A DNA stretch of 64,000 nucleotides from Sarcocystis neurona (taxonomy: Eukaryota > Apicomplexa > Conoidasida > Eucoccidiorida > Sarcocystidae). Every line of letters starts with the position of its first letter. Within the stretch, counting starts at the first letter, position 1. Positions 21,953 through 34,772 of the stretch are shown here, one piece after another. The DNA is taken from contig KL647311.1 in the NCBI GenBank assembly GCA_000727475.1, positions 430,073-494,072 on the forward strand, written 5' to 3'. The translations under genes were made by a program, and so were the position numbers. The notes below the pieces were generated by a model. That model was given only the letters and a program-made list of their open reading frames with translations, was not told the DNA's origin and searched no databases.

Positions 21953-24334
21953 GCGAGACGCACAGAGGCAGCGCGTGGTGGCAGACGCCCGAAGAAGTGC
22001 CGAGGTCGTTGAAGGAGGGAAGCAACAAGAAGCTGCAAGGAAATCCTCGTGTTCCTGCATGCAGCTGCTCGAATAGAGGAGCGAAATTTATATGTCTGTT
22101 CACCTCTCTTCTTGAATGCATGCAGATATATATATATACACACATACGCGCGCCTGTGTGTGCGTGTATAGCGTGTAAATTCGTTCGTCATCGCGTTGCG
22201 CACGCCTGCGGCGTAGTGCTTGTGTGTCTTGGCGATGGGAAGAGAAGAAAGGAAGTGTAGAAGAAAGAAAAACCACCGGAGGTTCGTCTCGCAAGCCTCG
22301 CATGATACTCCATGCAGTCGAAAGAGAGAAAGGCGCCTTTGCATATATGTTGGCCGCAGGTGTGAAGCGTGGACGTCTGCTGCCCGAAGCTGGACAAGTC
22401 GCGCATGCTCTTGTGTACAGGAAGACAGAGAGACAGAGACATAGAGAGTGGGCGAAAATATGTCCACTCTATATCCAGCTTCCTTTCTTTGTCTCTCTTC
22501 GTTCCTCTTTGTATGTCATTAATCTTTATACAAACACATCTCTATGTATGGGTAAGTCTCTTTATCTATCTATCTATATATATATATATATTTAAGTCGG
22601 TATACATACATATGTATGTTTTTGCATATATGTATGTATATATATATATATATGGATAGATATATATGTGTCTATATGCGGGCAGTCCGGTATGTCTACG
22701 TGTGAACGCGAGCAGTGGAGTTTAGTGGGTTCAACAGGAGCGCGGCAAGAGTTGCCTGTCTGGCAGCGGCCAGCACCGTTTTATGAAGCAACGTACCGCC
22801 TGAGCGGCAATACAGCGGCGCATGTGCTGCTCATCTCCTTCTCCTGTGTACGCGTGACGCAGGAGAGACCGCTGCGTACTCGTGAAGAAAAGTTGATGGA
22901 TGCGGCAGCCGCAGCAGCAGCAGAGCAACAGCAGCAGCAAACACGTCGCTTCGTAGGAAGCCACACACGCAGCAGCAGGAGAGCAGCAGACACATATGCT
23001 GGTAGGAATGGCACCGCACACAGCAGCAACAGTAACAGCAGCCACAAAAACAGCAGCAACAGCAACAGCAGCGCACGTTTGGAGTGCCTAGGCACTGCAC
23101 ATGCGCGCAGCATGCGGCTGCAGGCTGCAGCAGCAGCGAAAATCTGGTATGTGTTGGTGACACGTGTCTCTCCCCACAGTGTCTCTTCACGTAAGTCGAT
23201 ACACGACTTGGTAATTTTCTGCACATACGCCTCTATTAAATTCCGCTAGTATCTCGATATGTCTGTGTACACCCCTGCAGCAGCGGCAGGGAAGCGGTTT
23301 TTTTCAGCCTTCTTTGATCAAGTCCGCCACTCACTACTTCTATGAGAGAGAAACACACGCCTGGAAGTACAGGACAGGCAACACGCAGTAACAGCGTCCC
23401 AGTAGCACCTCCCCAGACAGGAATTTTGAGTGCAACGTAAGAAGTACTGTTATATAAATTGGCGTTTGCAACAGATGCATGTGTGCAGATGTGTATACAC
23501 ACATTCAAGGAGGTATGAATATACCGTTGTGCATTCGTGTGTATTCATACATGAAAATGCACGTCTGGCAGTTGAAAAGGTGCACATTTGTCAGTTGAAA
23601 CTCGCCTGTACGCTGACAACGTGTATCACTACGCAGGTATAGATATATATATAAATATATTTTTATATCCACATGTCATTATGTATGTACATGTGTGTGA
23701 GTACAGAGACGTGGGAAACAGCACACTCATTTAATCATCCATATACACATGCGTGTAGATATATCTTTTCTCGTGAAGTAGGGATGCGTCTGTGCCGACC
23801 TCCATGCACGTGCACACAGGAATATATGTATACATATATATATATATATATATACACATGTATATATATAGGGAGAGAAAGAGAGAGAAATGCGGAGTTA
23901 GAACCTTTCGCATTCGTATCATCCGCGTGCGTATGGACGTGCGTAGATATTTACACAGTGCGGGTTCTGGTACAGGTTTCTGCCTGCGTGGTGCGACCCA
24001 CTCATAAGTTAGTATGGATTACAGTTCTATGTGCAGCCACAGATTTGCTTCTATTCACACATATTTATATGCATATGGTTATATGTTTGTTTACGTAAGG
24101 ATTGACAGCATCTTTGTGTTGCGGATTTGCATATATGAGCGGGCATGCATCAGGCGGAAGATAAACGCGATTGCAAGGACATCGTTCTGTGGACAAGTAC
24201 ATGCTTCTGTGCTTTAGTGTTCTGTGAACAGACCTAACTTACCTCATCCAGTCTGTAAAGATATCTGTATGCAGCACGACAGCGCAGCGAGAGGTTTTCT
24301 TTGACTGTAATATTACTTTGCATACGTTATCATC
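21953..24334. other. Intergenic or intronic stretch with microsatellites and one CAG block
   Basis: (TA)n tracts occur near 22572-22590, 22636-22652 and 23838-23854. A CAG/CAA block at about 22895-23130 keeps a plus frame open (22668-23249; contains AAAAAAAEQQQQQTRR). It could be an exon of the gene ending near 21 kb, but no splice junction ties them together. The rest shows no coding signal. Confidence 0.4.
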
Positions 24335-24721
24335 ATGTCCACCGTTCATTCCGCACTGAGTCGCTGGTTTACACAAATACATAGACGGTCCCACGTGTTG
24401 CACCGCAGGCACTCTTCCATTTCCCCCTGCCGAGAGGGGCACTCGACAACACGCGTGGATACACGTTGGTATCGTCGTCTATTTATACATGTAGAGAGAG
24501 TGAGGAAACTGTCTCGTGTACACATGTCCTTCCTCAACGGTATGTGCTCGAGAGTATCAGATTTTGATGAAGAAACCATATGGTGTAGATACACGCACGC
24601 TCAGGCACTTCATGGTCAAAACTGTATACAGACTTACAGGGACGAAGCTACCGCTGAAGTGCGCAGGTGGGTACGAAGTTTTTTCACGGAATGTCCATCA
24701 TGGAAGAAACCAACTTCCTAA
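24335..24721 (+). CDS. Weak candidate ORF, 128 residues
   Basis: An ATG opens a frame of mixed, charged composition (starts MSTVHSALSRWFTQIHRRSH and ends FFTECPSWKKPTS) in a stretch free of CAG repeats. There is no family match, no splice evidence, and an overlapping plus frame is also open. It may be a chance ORF or a fragment of an Eimeria-specific gene. Confidence 0.18.
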   Translation: MSTVHSALSRWFTQIHRRSHVLHRRHSSISPCREGHSTTRVDTRWYRRLFIHVERVRKLSRVHMSFLNGMCSRVSDFDEETIWCRYTHAQALHGQNCIQTYRDEATAEVRRWVRSFFTECPSWKKPTS

Positions 24722-26390
24722 AAGTACACACAGGTCTACGCGGCCCTTCTCCTCAGTACACGTGCTCGACACCATCTATTTAATGGAGAAGTCGTGTGGT
24801 AGAAGTCGTCGCACGCACCTGGGTGTAGCATACGGACGTACATCCGTTGCATGCACGACGCGTGCGTAGACGCTTGAGGAAATCCAAAGTGGCGAAAGCA
24901 CCGAGTGCTTCGGCCATCAGGGTCCCCACGTATATACGATTGAAACATGGTGGAGTTACGTAGTGCTTGTGTTGTCATCCATCCAGCTCCACATACATAC
25001 ACGTATATATAGAGAGAGGGGAAAAGATTGATTTACATACTTATATGTGTGTGTATGCAACTAGTTGCTTTCTCCTCATTGGCGCCGCAGTACTGCGACA
25101 GTTCAACGTGTAAGCGCGGAATGACTTTGACTCAGACGGGGACGTTACGCCGTCTTGCTCTCTCTTCGGACATACGTATGTACGAACGAATGTATATGTA
25201 GTATGATCCTGTGCACCAGAGCCTTTCACGCGCTTCGCTGGTGAGTACCAGTACGTGTCTGCTTTTTCTGCAAAAGAAGTCTAGGCCTCCAGTACTTGAA
25301 AGTTTTCGGGCATGTTGGAGAACAACTCAACGGAAGAGCGTTCGGGAGGTTTCGCGTTGTGCATGGGGGCGACTGTGCCATGCCCCCGTATGCACGGCCG
25401 TGTGCATAGTGAGCGAAGAGGCTGATGCATTGCGGAGAGCCAGGTCGCTAAATGAGCGCCTCTGTGTAATCTCCGAAGTCTCTCTCCTCATACGCAAACA
25501 TGCATATTTCTTCGCGCAAGCCTCGCTACCTCTCTCTTCCCTATATATATATATAGCAGCACTCACATTCCTTCTCGCATGCCTCGCTACTTCTCTCTGT
25601 CTCTGTCTTTCTCTCTCCCTCAATATATATATATACATAGCAGCACTCATATTGCTTCGCGCAAGCCTCGCCATTTCTCTGTCTCGCTCTCTCAATACAT
25701 ATATATATATATATATATGTAGCAGCACGTGGGGTAGTTGTGTGTTGATATGGCACGCTTCACGTGGCGACGCGACACTCCCACGTGCCGTAAGAGTGTG
25801 TGGACGCGGGTAATTGCTGTTGTAAGTGCTGCCTTATGAATATACGTGTGTTTCCACGCGTAACTTCACATCGGTGCGGCGCGGTAGTTTCGTCTTCCGA
25901 AGGTGGCTTAATGCCCATCTGAAGCCCACGGGAAGCGTCGTCTCTGCGTCTCCTGCATGGAGAAAGAAGGGATTTTTTCAAGCAAAAAAAGGGGAACGCC
26001 CCGGTGCCTCTCTTATTCTGCTGCCGCACCGCGCATCGTTTTTTCGATTACGAAGAGTAACGCTCTTTTAGAGCTTTCTTTCACTTCTGTCATCTTCCTC
26101 GTTGAAAAAAGAGAGCTATACTGTCAACCTGCAGGAGTGCTCGCAAACGACAACAAACACTTCTCCAAGACCTTCACGGCTTCTATCTCTTCCGAAGGCG
26201 CACGCAGGAGAAGTCAGTGTCTCTTGTGTGTTTGCGCCACAACTGTATGTCTACGCATACACACATACGTACGCATATTTGTATGTGGTGTGGTGGTGTA
26301 TGCAGACGTCTGTGTACATACACTTAGACGCACACATAGTTATATAGAGGTCTACATCTCTAGGTGTTTATGTGCGAGTACGTACATACA
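24722..26390. other. Stretch with a local tandem repeat and weak exon candidates
   Basis: Apart from the tandem repeat at 25490-25730, a plus frame around 25957-26220 has mixed composition (for example ALLELSFTSVIFLVEKRELY) and could be an exon. No clear donor/acceptor pair was found. 26230-26420 is TA/TAC repeats. Confidence 0.3.
25490..25730 (+). repeat. Tandem repeat of about 80-90 bp, three copies
   Basis: Each copy carries TTCGCGCAAGCCTCGCTACC, a CTCTCTCT stretch, a (TA)n run and TAGCAGCACTCA. Copies begin near 25511, 25570 and 25651. Length differences come mostly from the internal TA and CT runs. Confidence 0.75.
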
Positions 26391-26587
26391 TGCGTAGTAT
26401 ATGTATATATAAGCCTTTATTTAGAAGGATCGTGGGATACTCTCCCGTAGCAGTACTCTGTCAACAGGACTTCGCAGAAGTGCTGCACTTTTGCAGCTAC
26501 TCGGCACAAGTCTTTCCACTTGAATTCCACAAGTCCGAGTTGGCAGGCAACAAAGGAGTCGCAGGGGTTGTGAAGCCGTCCGACTGA
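26391..26587 (+). CDS. Candidate 3' terminal exon, unknown gene
   Basis: After a possible acceptor (TTTATTTAG near 26423) a plus frame reads SPVAVLCQQDFAEVLHFCSY and HKSELAGNKGVAGVVKPSD before TGA at 26587. Composition is typical of globular protein and free of repeats. No upstream exon was tied to it with confidence and no family is recognised. Confidence 0.28.
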
Positions 26588-26645
26588 CAAGCGATGACGT
26601 CTGTATTAGAGAGATAAAAAAGGAGAAGATGCGCAGCAATCCCCT

Positions 26646-27000
26646 CTAGACTCCTTCTTGTTCACGCTGAGATGAAAAGGAAACGGCAGAAGCGCTGCTG
26701 GTGCTGCTTTTCAACCCCCAGTTCCACACGCTCGCGCGATGAACATTCTCTGTGAGCCGGCGAAGGGCGTCTTCTCTTGGACGTTTGCTGCTGCTGTTGC
26801 TGTCGCTACACTTGTTGCCGTCACTCGTGCAGCGGCTGTTACTCCTGTTCCTCTGGCTGCTGCTGCTGCTGCTGCTGGTGCTACTGCTCGTGCTGCTGCT
26901 GTTGTTATTGGTGTCAGTGTTGTCGCAGCTGCTGCCGCTAGCGCCGTTGTTCCTGCCGCGTGGGGGATGCGGATGCTTCCCAAGGAAAGACACTGCTGGC
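26646..27000 (-). CDS. Candidate 3' terminal exon with Ser/Asn run, unknown gene
   Basis: On minus, an Asn/Ser-rich stretch is followed by KRPREDALRRLTENVHRASV and a short Ser-rich tail ending in a stop at 26646. The charged C-terminal part is not explained by repeats, whereas the plus strand has several stops there. An alternative plus-strand exon (ATG at 26739, ending at a GTAAGT donor near 27067, Ala/Val-rich) overlaps it, so strand is uncertain. If minus is right, it converges on the frame ending at 26587. Confidence 0.25.
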
Positions 27001-29614
27001 TGCAGCTCCTTCACATGCGAGACACGCCGCCGCTCCTGCTGCCGCTGCAACCTGCTGCATGCGAGTAAGTCGGCGCCAGCAGCAGCAAAGGGCGGGGTCC
27101 ACCACCTGTAGAGCAACAAAAGCGACAAAGAAAAGTACACCTTGACTTTCTCCTTCCCTGTTCCTCGACGTCTCTCTGCGTAGCACTAATGACTTGCGTA
27201 TATTTACACATATATATACACGTACAACCGCCTCGATCCACACGTACGTGCGCACAGGCTATAACATATATGCGTGTACGCCTACTATGACGTATATACA
27301 ATAATGTGTACACATATATATATATATATAAATATATTTATATATATATATATATATATACACGTACACATATACTATAACATATGTACATGCGTGTACA
27401 CATACTATAAAGTATTTACATAATAAAAATATATAAACATGCGTACACACATACTATAATATATATACGCGCGTATACAAACTACCACGTATTCACACAT
27501 ATGTGTTTATACATATATATATACATATATAAACAAGAAGACGAATACACACACGTATACATACGCACCTATATACATATATATATATATACACCGAAAT
27601 GCGTATGCATATATCCGAGTGCAGATACACCACGACAAACGCAGACACACGTATGAAGTTGGGTATGCCTCTCTCTTCTTCGTGGGTAGCCACCCACGGG
27701 TAATGCGGTTCACTTTCACTTGAGGACGCCTGTACAGACGGGCACATACAAAGCTATAATGAAACAAAGACATCTACGTACACACACGTATTCACAAAAA
27801 ACATGCTTGCGCCTCGACTTGTATCCGTGTGTGTGTGGGAACATGCCAAAAAAACAGATGCCCAGTCTTCCACGAGAACGATCCTTCACCCACTCCTGTG
27901 TACACGTGCATAACAAACAAATATATTTGTCTCTCTCTCTCCCTATATAAATATATATCTATATATATGTGTAAGTGGATACGCGCACACGTATATGACC
28001 CCCCCGGCACATCTCGTCAGCGCAGGCGCGCACCGCCCCCACACACAGAGAAAGGGAGGAGGTATATATATATACCCATAAACATACACAGACCCGCCGT
28101 GTACGTCCTCTCTCGCGCCAGTGAATACTACCATCTGTTTCCGTACGCGCACCTTATATGTGGAAGGTATGTACACAACACATATTTTGCATTGCTGCTC
28201 TCATAAGCTATAACACACGTCGTCAACACGCGTGCAGGTGGCCAGCAGCGTTGCACGTATGAGGACGCAAATTTCTCTGGCAGTTTATTTATCAGGGTAT
28301 GCGTCCACACGTGGAGAGGGCCAGGCAGAGGCACCAAACGTACGCGTTGCAGCCCAGCACACACTCCACAGGGTGTGCGTCCATGCACACATACACGTAT
28401 ACATATATATATATATGTGTAGAAGATACATGAGTTCGTGGAGACGGGGACGTTAAAACGGATAGAGAGATCCAGAAGGGAGGGCTGCTGGGTGGCCATC
28501 GCGTGTCCGACGGAAAAGGCGCAGACCTCGTCGCACGTTTCTGCTGCAGACTTCCGCGGTGTACATACGGCGAAAGGAAGCACGAGCTCTCCCCTTAGCG
28601 AAACGCGAGCGTTTCTGCCGTCCGATTTCTTGCGAGTTCTGCAAATTTTCGGGATCAGCTGAACACTGCCACTACTACTACTCCTACAGACACGACGAGA
28701 TATCTGCCGGGTCGTAGGGCGGGCGCCCTACGAAAAAAGCGCTGCCGACACCCACACAGGCCGCAGCTTTCCACAAGCTATGGCGAGGGCCTTCCCGGTG
28801 TTGTGTCTGCCTGGGCTGCTCGAAGACGCGCGGGCACGCAAAAGCAGCCCAAGCTCTTGTGGCAACACATCTGTGCGCTGCAGTGCTTCACGTAAGATAT
28901 ACGTATCCATCCACATCAGAGACAGAGAGAGCTCCGCAGAGAAAACAGCTAAAAAACGATGGTCAGAGACAGACCTGCAGGCCTATGTAGATACACGTAT
29001 GATAGCGGTATAGGTGCAGTGGCAGAGGGGTCCACAAGAAACACGCGCCTCTCACACACACATACACAGCTACATACGTGACGCAGATATGCAGATGTAG
29101 ACATTCGCACACGCCCATACGCAGGACAAGTCCAGGGTCTTCTTTGTTGAACAAAAGTATAGACACACACATCACACACTGCAGCGCGCCCCGCGCACAA
29201 CGCTGGTATATATACATACATAGGTATATACCTCTCTTTATATATATATATGTGTATGCGTGTATATACATACATATAAATACGTGTATGTCCTTCGTAC
29301 GAAAAAGAGATAGTGCGGCGCTGGGTGCTTTGATATCCTTCGCTTTTGCCACCAAGTAGACGGATGCATGTGACTCTTGGGGAGTGGGTCGGGTGAGCAT
29401 ACGCAGAAAGGCGCCACCTCTGCTGCCGGTGCAGCGGCGGCGGGTTTCTAGCTAGCTGTTGCCTGAGCAGGAGAGTTTCTGTTCCTCGTCGAGACGCTGC
29501 GACAGGCTTCACAGGCGCGTGATTCTCTTCCTCTCTCTTTCGCCTTCTGTGGCTCTCTCTTTCTCTCTCGCCCTCTCTCTTGAGTCTGCTGCTGCTGCTA
29601 AGAGCAGCGGTGGC
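27001..29614. other. AT-microsatellite stretch with one ambiguous exon-like block
   Basis: 27180-28110 is almost entirely TA, TAC and ACAC repeats, including a long (TA)n at 27317-27360. An exon-like block at about 28763-28893 on plus is flanked by CCACACAG and GTAAGA and reads AAAFHKLWRGPSRCCVCLGC, but minus is also open. A similar double-strand open block lies at 28450-28660. 29000-29600 holds microsatellite and CT-rich sequence. Confidence 0.35.
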
Positions 29615-32600
29615 CTACTTGTTGCTGAATGCAGTGAGCACGTGCGGTTGGGAGGGATGGAAGGCCACTGCGACGACAGCGGCGCTCGCGCTCCCTTTGG
29701 CATCGCCGTAGCCTGCGGCAGGATCCCGCTCTTCACCAGCAGCAGTAGCAGCCCAACCATCGGCAGCTGCAGCTGCGGATGGTGCAGCAGGATTGCATGT
29801 GCACTTCCCCACGAGCCTCCCCCACCGCAGGCTGTAGAAAAAGAGGTCCCCGCTGTCGTTTCCTGTGTGCCCCACAGATGGTAAAGAGGCAGCAGGCGCA
29901 GCCCGTGCAACAGCTGCAGCAGAGACGAGGAATGCGAGGGTAGCAGCGAAAGCGATTCGGGCAGCAGACGCTAGAGAAAGCTTCCCGGGAACAGCAACAG
30001 CCACGGGGGACCAGGCAAGCTGCGCTACAGGAGAAGGAGAACGAGCAGCAGAGGCAGCACCATCGCATGCAGGTTGAACCTACGTGCTTGCTGCGGAGAA
30101 GCCGTATCAGCAGCAGCACTCGCCCCACGGTACAGGAGGGCACCAGCTGTGTAGACGAGCAGCACTCAGAAAAAAAGAAAGACGCAGCAGCAGCCAACAG
30201 AAAGCCCATATCCCTGTAAGGGTAGCAACGGCAGCAGGATTACATGCTGTAATCTCTCCAGCAGCGGCAGCAGCCAGACGGAGGATCCCGAAGCAGCAGC
30301 AGCAGCAGTAGCTAGAAGGATCGATTCTGGCAAGAGCACCAACACGGCACCGACAGATACACAGAGCCCCGCAGGAGTTACACCAGCAGCAACAGAGAAG
30401 AAGAAAATTACCGGCAGACCCTAACAGCAGAACCAGACAGAGGGGACTCTGTACAACACCCACAGCAACAGAGGCAGCAGCTGGGACAGCAGGCTTTGAA
30501 GCAGCAGCAACAGCAGCAGCATTAGCAACACCAACAGCGGCAGCAGCAACAGCAGCAGCATTACCAACACCAACAGCAGCAGCAGCAACAGCAACACAGA
30601 CGTGAGGCTTTTACACCATAGCAATGCCACGGGAAGAACTCAGCCGGCACATCACCAGCCCCAGGGAAGGAGAGCAGCTCCTGCAACAGCAGCAGCAGCA
30701 AGACTAACACCTAGAACGCGGTCCGCGGCACTGGTGGTACGATGGGGTGAAGGCTTCTCACAGCAGGAAACACGGGAAGTGTGGGATGCAGTAACACAAG
30801 GTGTACGCACGCGCATATATAGGTATCAGCGGGGGACGCCATCTATATATGTAGAAGCTAAACAATAAATAAATATGCAGATTTAAGCGGGGGATACGAT
30901 ATAGCCACATACGTACAGTAAACTAAAATAGATATACACATATATGTGTAAGCTTCTTCACGTGTATGTGTGTACGTGCAGAAAAAGATAGGCCCACGTA
31001 TCTTGGTCGGTACAGGTGCCCACGAGCCCCTACACCTACAGACGAAGAGACACAGAGAGAGAGAGGGAACCCCGCGGCTCTACGCGCGCATATCCACGCA
31101 CAGGCGTCGCTACGAATATTTGCATATTTACAGATAGATATTCAGATATGGAGACGTATACGCGAAGGCACGGAGGTGCGCATAAGCCTGCTTGCATGCA
31201 TGTGCGTCCCACTCCTCGTGTACCTCGCTTCTCGTCTACCCCTGCGCTTATGCACGTATATTTAGCCAGTATACGTGTAAACATATATATACGTATATAC
31301 ATACACGTAAGTATGTACATGTATACACATATCTATATATATATATATGTGCATGTGCCTACGCGTTCGGCGCGTAGGAGACACAACCACACACATTTAA
31401 TAGTGGAGCAGAAAGAGCTTTAGAGAGTGAGCCCTGTAGACGTCTACACGTAAACATATATATATATATATATCTTTACACATATACTAGCTAAATGCCG
31501 AAAGAAATAATGTCTCCCACGGGCTGAACGCGCAGGCACAAGCACAAACATATACATGTATACATATATGTATGTATGTGCGTATGCATATATATGTATT
31601 TGCACGTGTACTAGCTAAATACCGAAGGAGGTGGTGTCTACTAGGGGCCGAACGCGTAGGTACAAGCACGTACATCCACATGCGTACGTACACGTACATA
31701 TAGATATATACGCATATTTGTGTGTGTATATATATATTTATATGTATATGTTGAGTATCTTTATGATGAGAAACATTCACAACCAGGAAAATTAAACAGG
31801 AAAGTGACAAAGAAGACGCATTTCCCGATATATCGGCGGCATGCCACACAAAAGCAACAAAAGTTTACACGCCAGAGCTCCTCACGACACAAGGTTCATG
31901 CGCACTCAGACATTTATATATATATATATAGATGGAGGTCTACACATCAAGAAACATACGTACCATCATGCACACATAGAAATATATCTATACAAATATA
32001 TATACACATGTGTGGATACAATTAACATACAGATTTACATACGCACACATATACATAGGCATAGATACACATTTACATATGTGTACGTGTACACACATAC
32101 GTGGGGAAAGAGAGACACATACATATATATATATATATATTGTCATGGTTACATTTATATATATACATGTACATATATATACCCACAAAGTATTACAAGT
32201 GTGCATAACATATATATATATATGTGATGGTGTCCGATGGCACACGTATATTTCTGTTTACAATCCCGGCAAACGCTGATCCGCCTGTGGTGCGCTTGCT
32301 TCTGCGTCCAAGATATACGTATACAGACACGCGTTTATGTCCGTTTATTGACTCAAGTTTTGTTATATATGTGTATATATATACATATATTCACAGATCT
32401 GTATTTCTTTACTGATGTGTAGTACACACAAAGCCACTACATGAACGCACCTGTATTGCCTCGACGGATCTGCACCGCCGGGCACGTCTATATAGCGCAC
32501 CTGTACACATACGACGTACAAATATACATATATATATATATATATACAGAGACCTGTACATATGTATATGTATGTGTGGCTCTGTACGAGAGTTTCTCTA

Positions 32601-34726
32601 CACCTCTCTGTATACACGACACATATAGATGTCTACGTGTACCCAGACATATGCGTACATAAGTATGAATGTATATATAGATATACGCAAACGTATGTGT
32701 AGATTCACATCCATATCTATGCACACACATACGTAGGTACTTATACGTGGATGGTCTACGGAGAATGTTCGACCGGCTAAACGTGTAGACAAACGTAGCT
32801 CTCTCCCGTTTTCTCTCTCTTCCTCTCTACACATACATATATATATATGTATGTACTGGTCTATGAGAGGGTCGATACAGAGGAAGAGACAGAGAGAGCT
32901 ACAAATCTACCTCCACACACGTACGTATTATCGCAGTTGCCCCGCACCGTCGGCCTGCTGCCGGCGCTGTTGTCCAAATTTAAGGCACCTGCAGGCAGAC
33001 CTGGTGTGTACGATCACGCGCATGCCAGTGGGTGAAGCACTGACGCAGCAGCGTAGACGGCTCTTCCCTGCTGCCAGCGCCTACCCGTAGCAAGAAGACT
33101 CCCGGTGGCTTCAAGGTTCGAAGCGGAGGCTGCTTGTCCAGGTGCTTTTCCAGCTGTTGCTGCTACGGCGGACTCGACGACGTCGAAGGAAACACGCTGG
33201 CTGATGCTCGCCGTTCCTCGCTGCAGTCGCCAGAGAGGTGCATGCGGCTGGCGCAGGTCCCAGCAGCGCAGCAGCCCGTCCTGACGGTGTCCACTCACCA
33301 GCAGATGCTCTCCAACAAACTTGACCTGCGTTAGTAGCAACAGCAACAGCCACAGCAGCGGCAGTGCAAAAGTCGCCGCACAGCATCAGCAGCAGCAGCA
33401 AGCCAGTTGCAGCCACCACGAAGGTAGTGGCAGCAACAGCAGCAGGTAGCGCCAACAGCCACAACTGCAGTTGCTGGGGGGTAACAGCAGCAGGACCAGT
33501 GCAGCGACAGCAGCAGCAACACCCACCGCACACGACTAACACCAACAGAAATTGCGACGACGGCAGTAGTCTGCACGAGCGCAGCAGGCGCAGGAACAAC
33601 CCTGGTGGACGGCAGCAGGTGCAACAGCAGTTGCAGCCGCCCACCAGCAATCGCAGCGACATCAGCGACTGTGCGAGCGTCATAGCAATAGCAACGGCTG
33701 CACAGGTGTATCGGACGTTCGAGGCGACACGTATTGCTTCACAAACCCACCTGGGTGACGCCTCCCCACAGTGTGTAGTCGTCGCGAAGGTATTGTGCTA
33801 GCGCATGCCGCAGAGTTCTGTCGGACTGCGCGGTCCACTCAGCGGTGTACGTACACACGGATCCGGAGAACGAACCGCAAGCAAAAAGTGAATATGCACC
33901 GTTCCCTCTCGTTTTGAAATCGATCGAGGAAATCACGCCTTTCTGGTGTTCGCGGTCTCGACGGGAAGCAGCCAGCGGCAACTCCTGCAGCCAAAGGCGG
34001 AGAAACACAGGAGCGAAGGTCGCAACAGAGCCACACGACGGGCAACACTCCCCCCCTGCTAATGCTGCTGGTGCTCCTGACGCAGCTGCTGCTAACCCTG
34101 TCGCTCTGCTGACGCCGCTGCTGCTAACGCCATCGCTCTGCCGACGCTTCTGCTGCTGCTGACGCTTCTGCTACTGCTGACGTTTCCGCTGCCACTGCTG
34201 ACGTTTCTGTTAGTGCTGACGCTTGTGCTGCTGTTGACGCTTCTGCTGCTGTTGACGCTTCCGCTGCTGCTGACGCTTCTGCTGCTGCTGACACTTCTGC
34301 TGCTGCTGACACTTCTGCTGCGGCGGCCGACGCTGCTGCTGCTGCGGCTGACGCTGTAACTTCGGCCACTGCTGCGGCTGCTATCGCTGCTGCTGCTGCT
34401 ATCGCTGCTGCTGCTATCGTTGCTGCTGTTATCGTTGCTGCTGCTATCGATGGTACTGCTATCGGTGATGCTGCTGTCGCTGTTGTTGCAGCTACAGTTC
34501 GGATGAAGACGCAGGTTGAAGCCTGCGCGCAGCCGTTCTTATCGCAGTTTGAGATGCAGACGCATAGCTGCAACAAGGACGTCAGCGACTGGACAGCAAG
34601 CCATTCCACACAGTCTGCTATGAAAGGGCAGATAGTCATGCACACCACAGACAAACTATTAGACGGAAGAAAGAGAACGCCGTCACAGCTGCTGCAGCCG
34701 TATAGGGCCACATAGAACATCCAGTT

Positions 34727-34772
<46 letters not shown>

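Noticed and set aside
34124..34720. 198-residue Ala/Glu/Ser ORF on minus
   Set aside because: It is a 15-bp minisatellite within a TCAB1 intron. The flanking exons join in phase without it.
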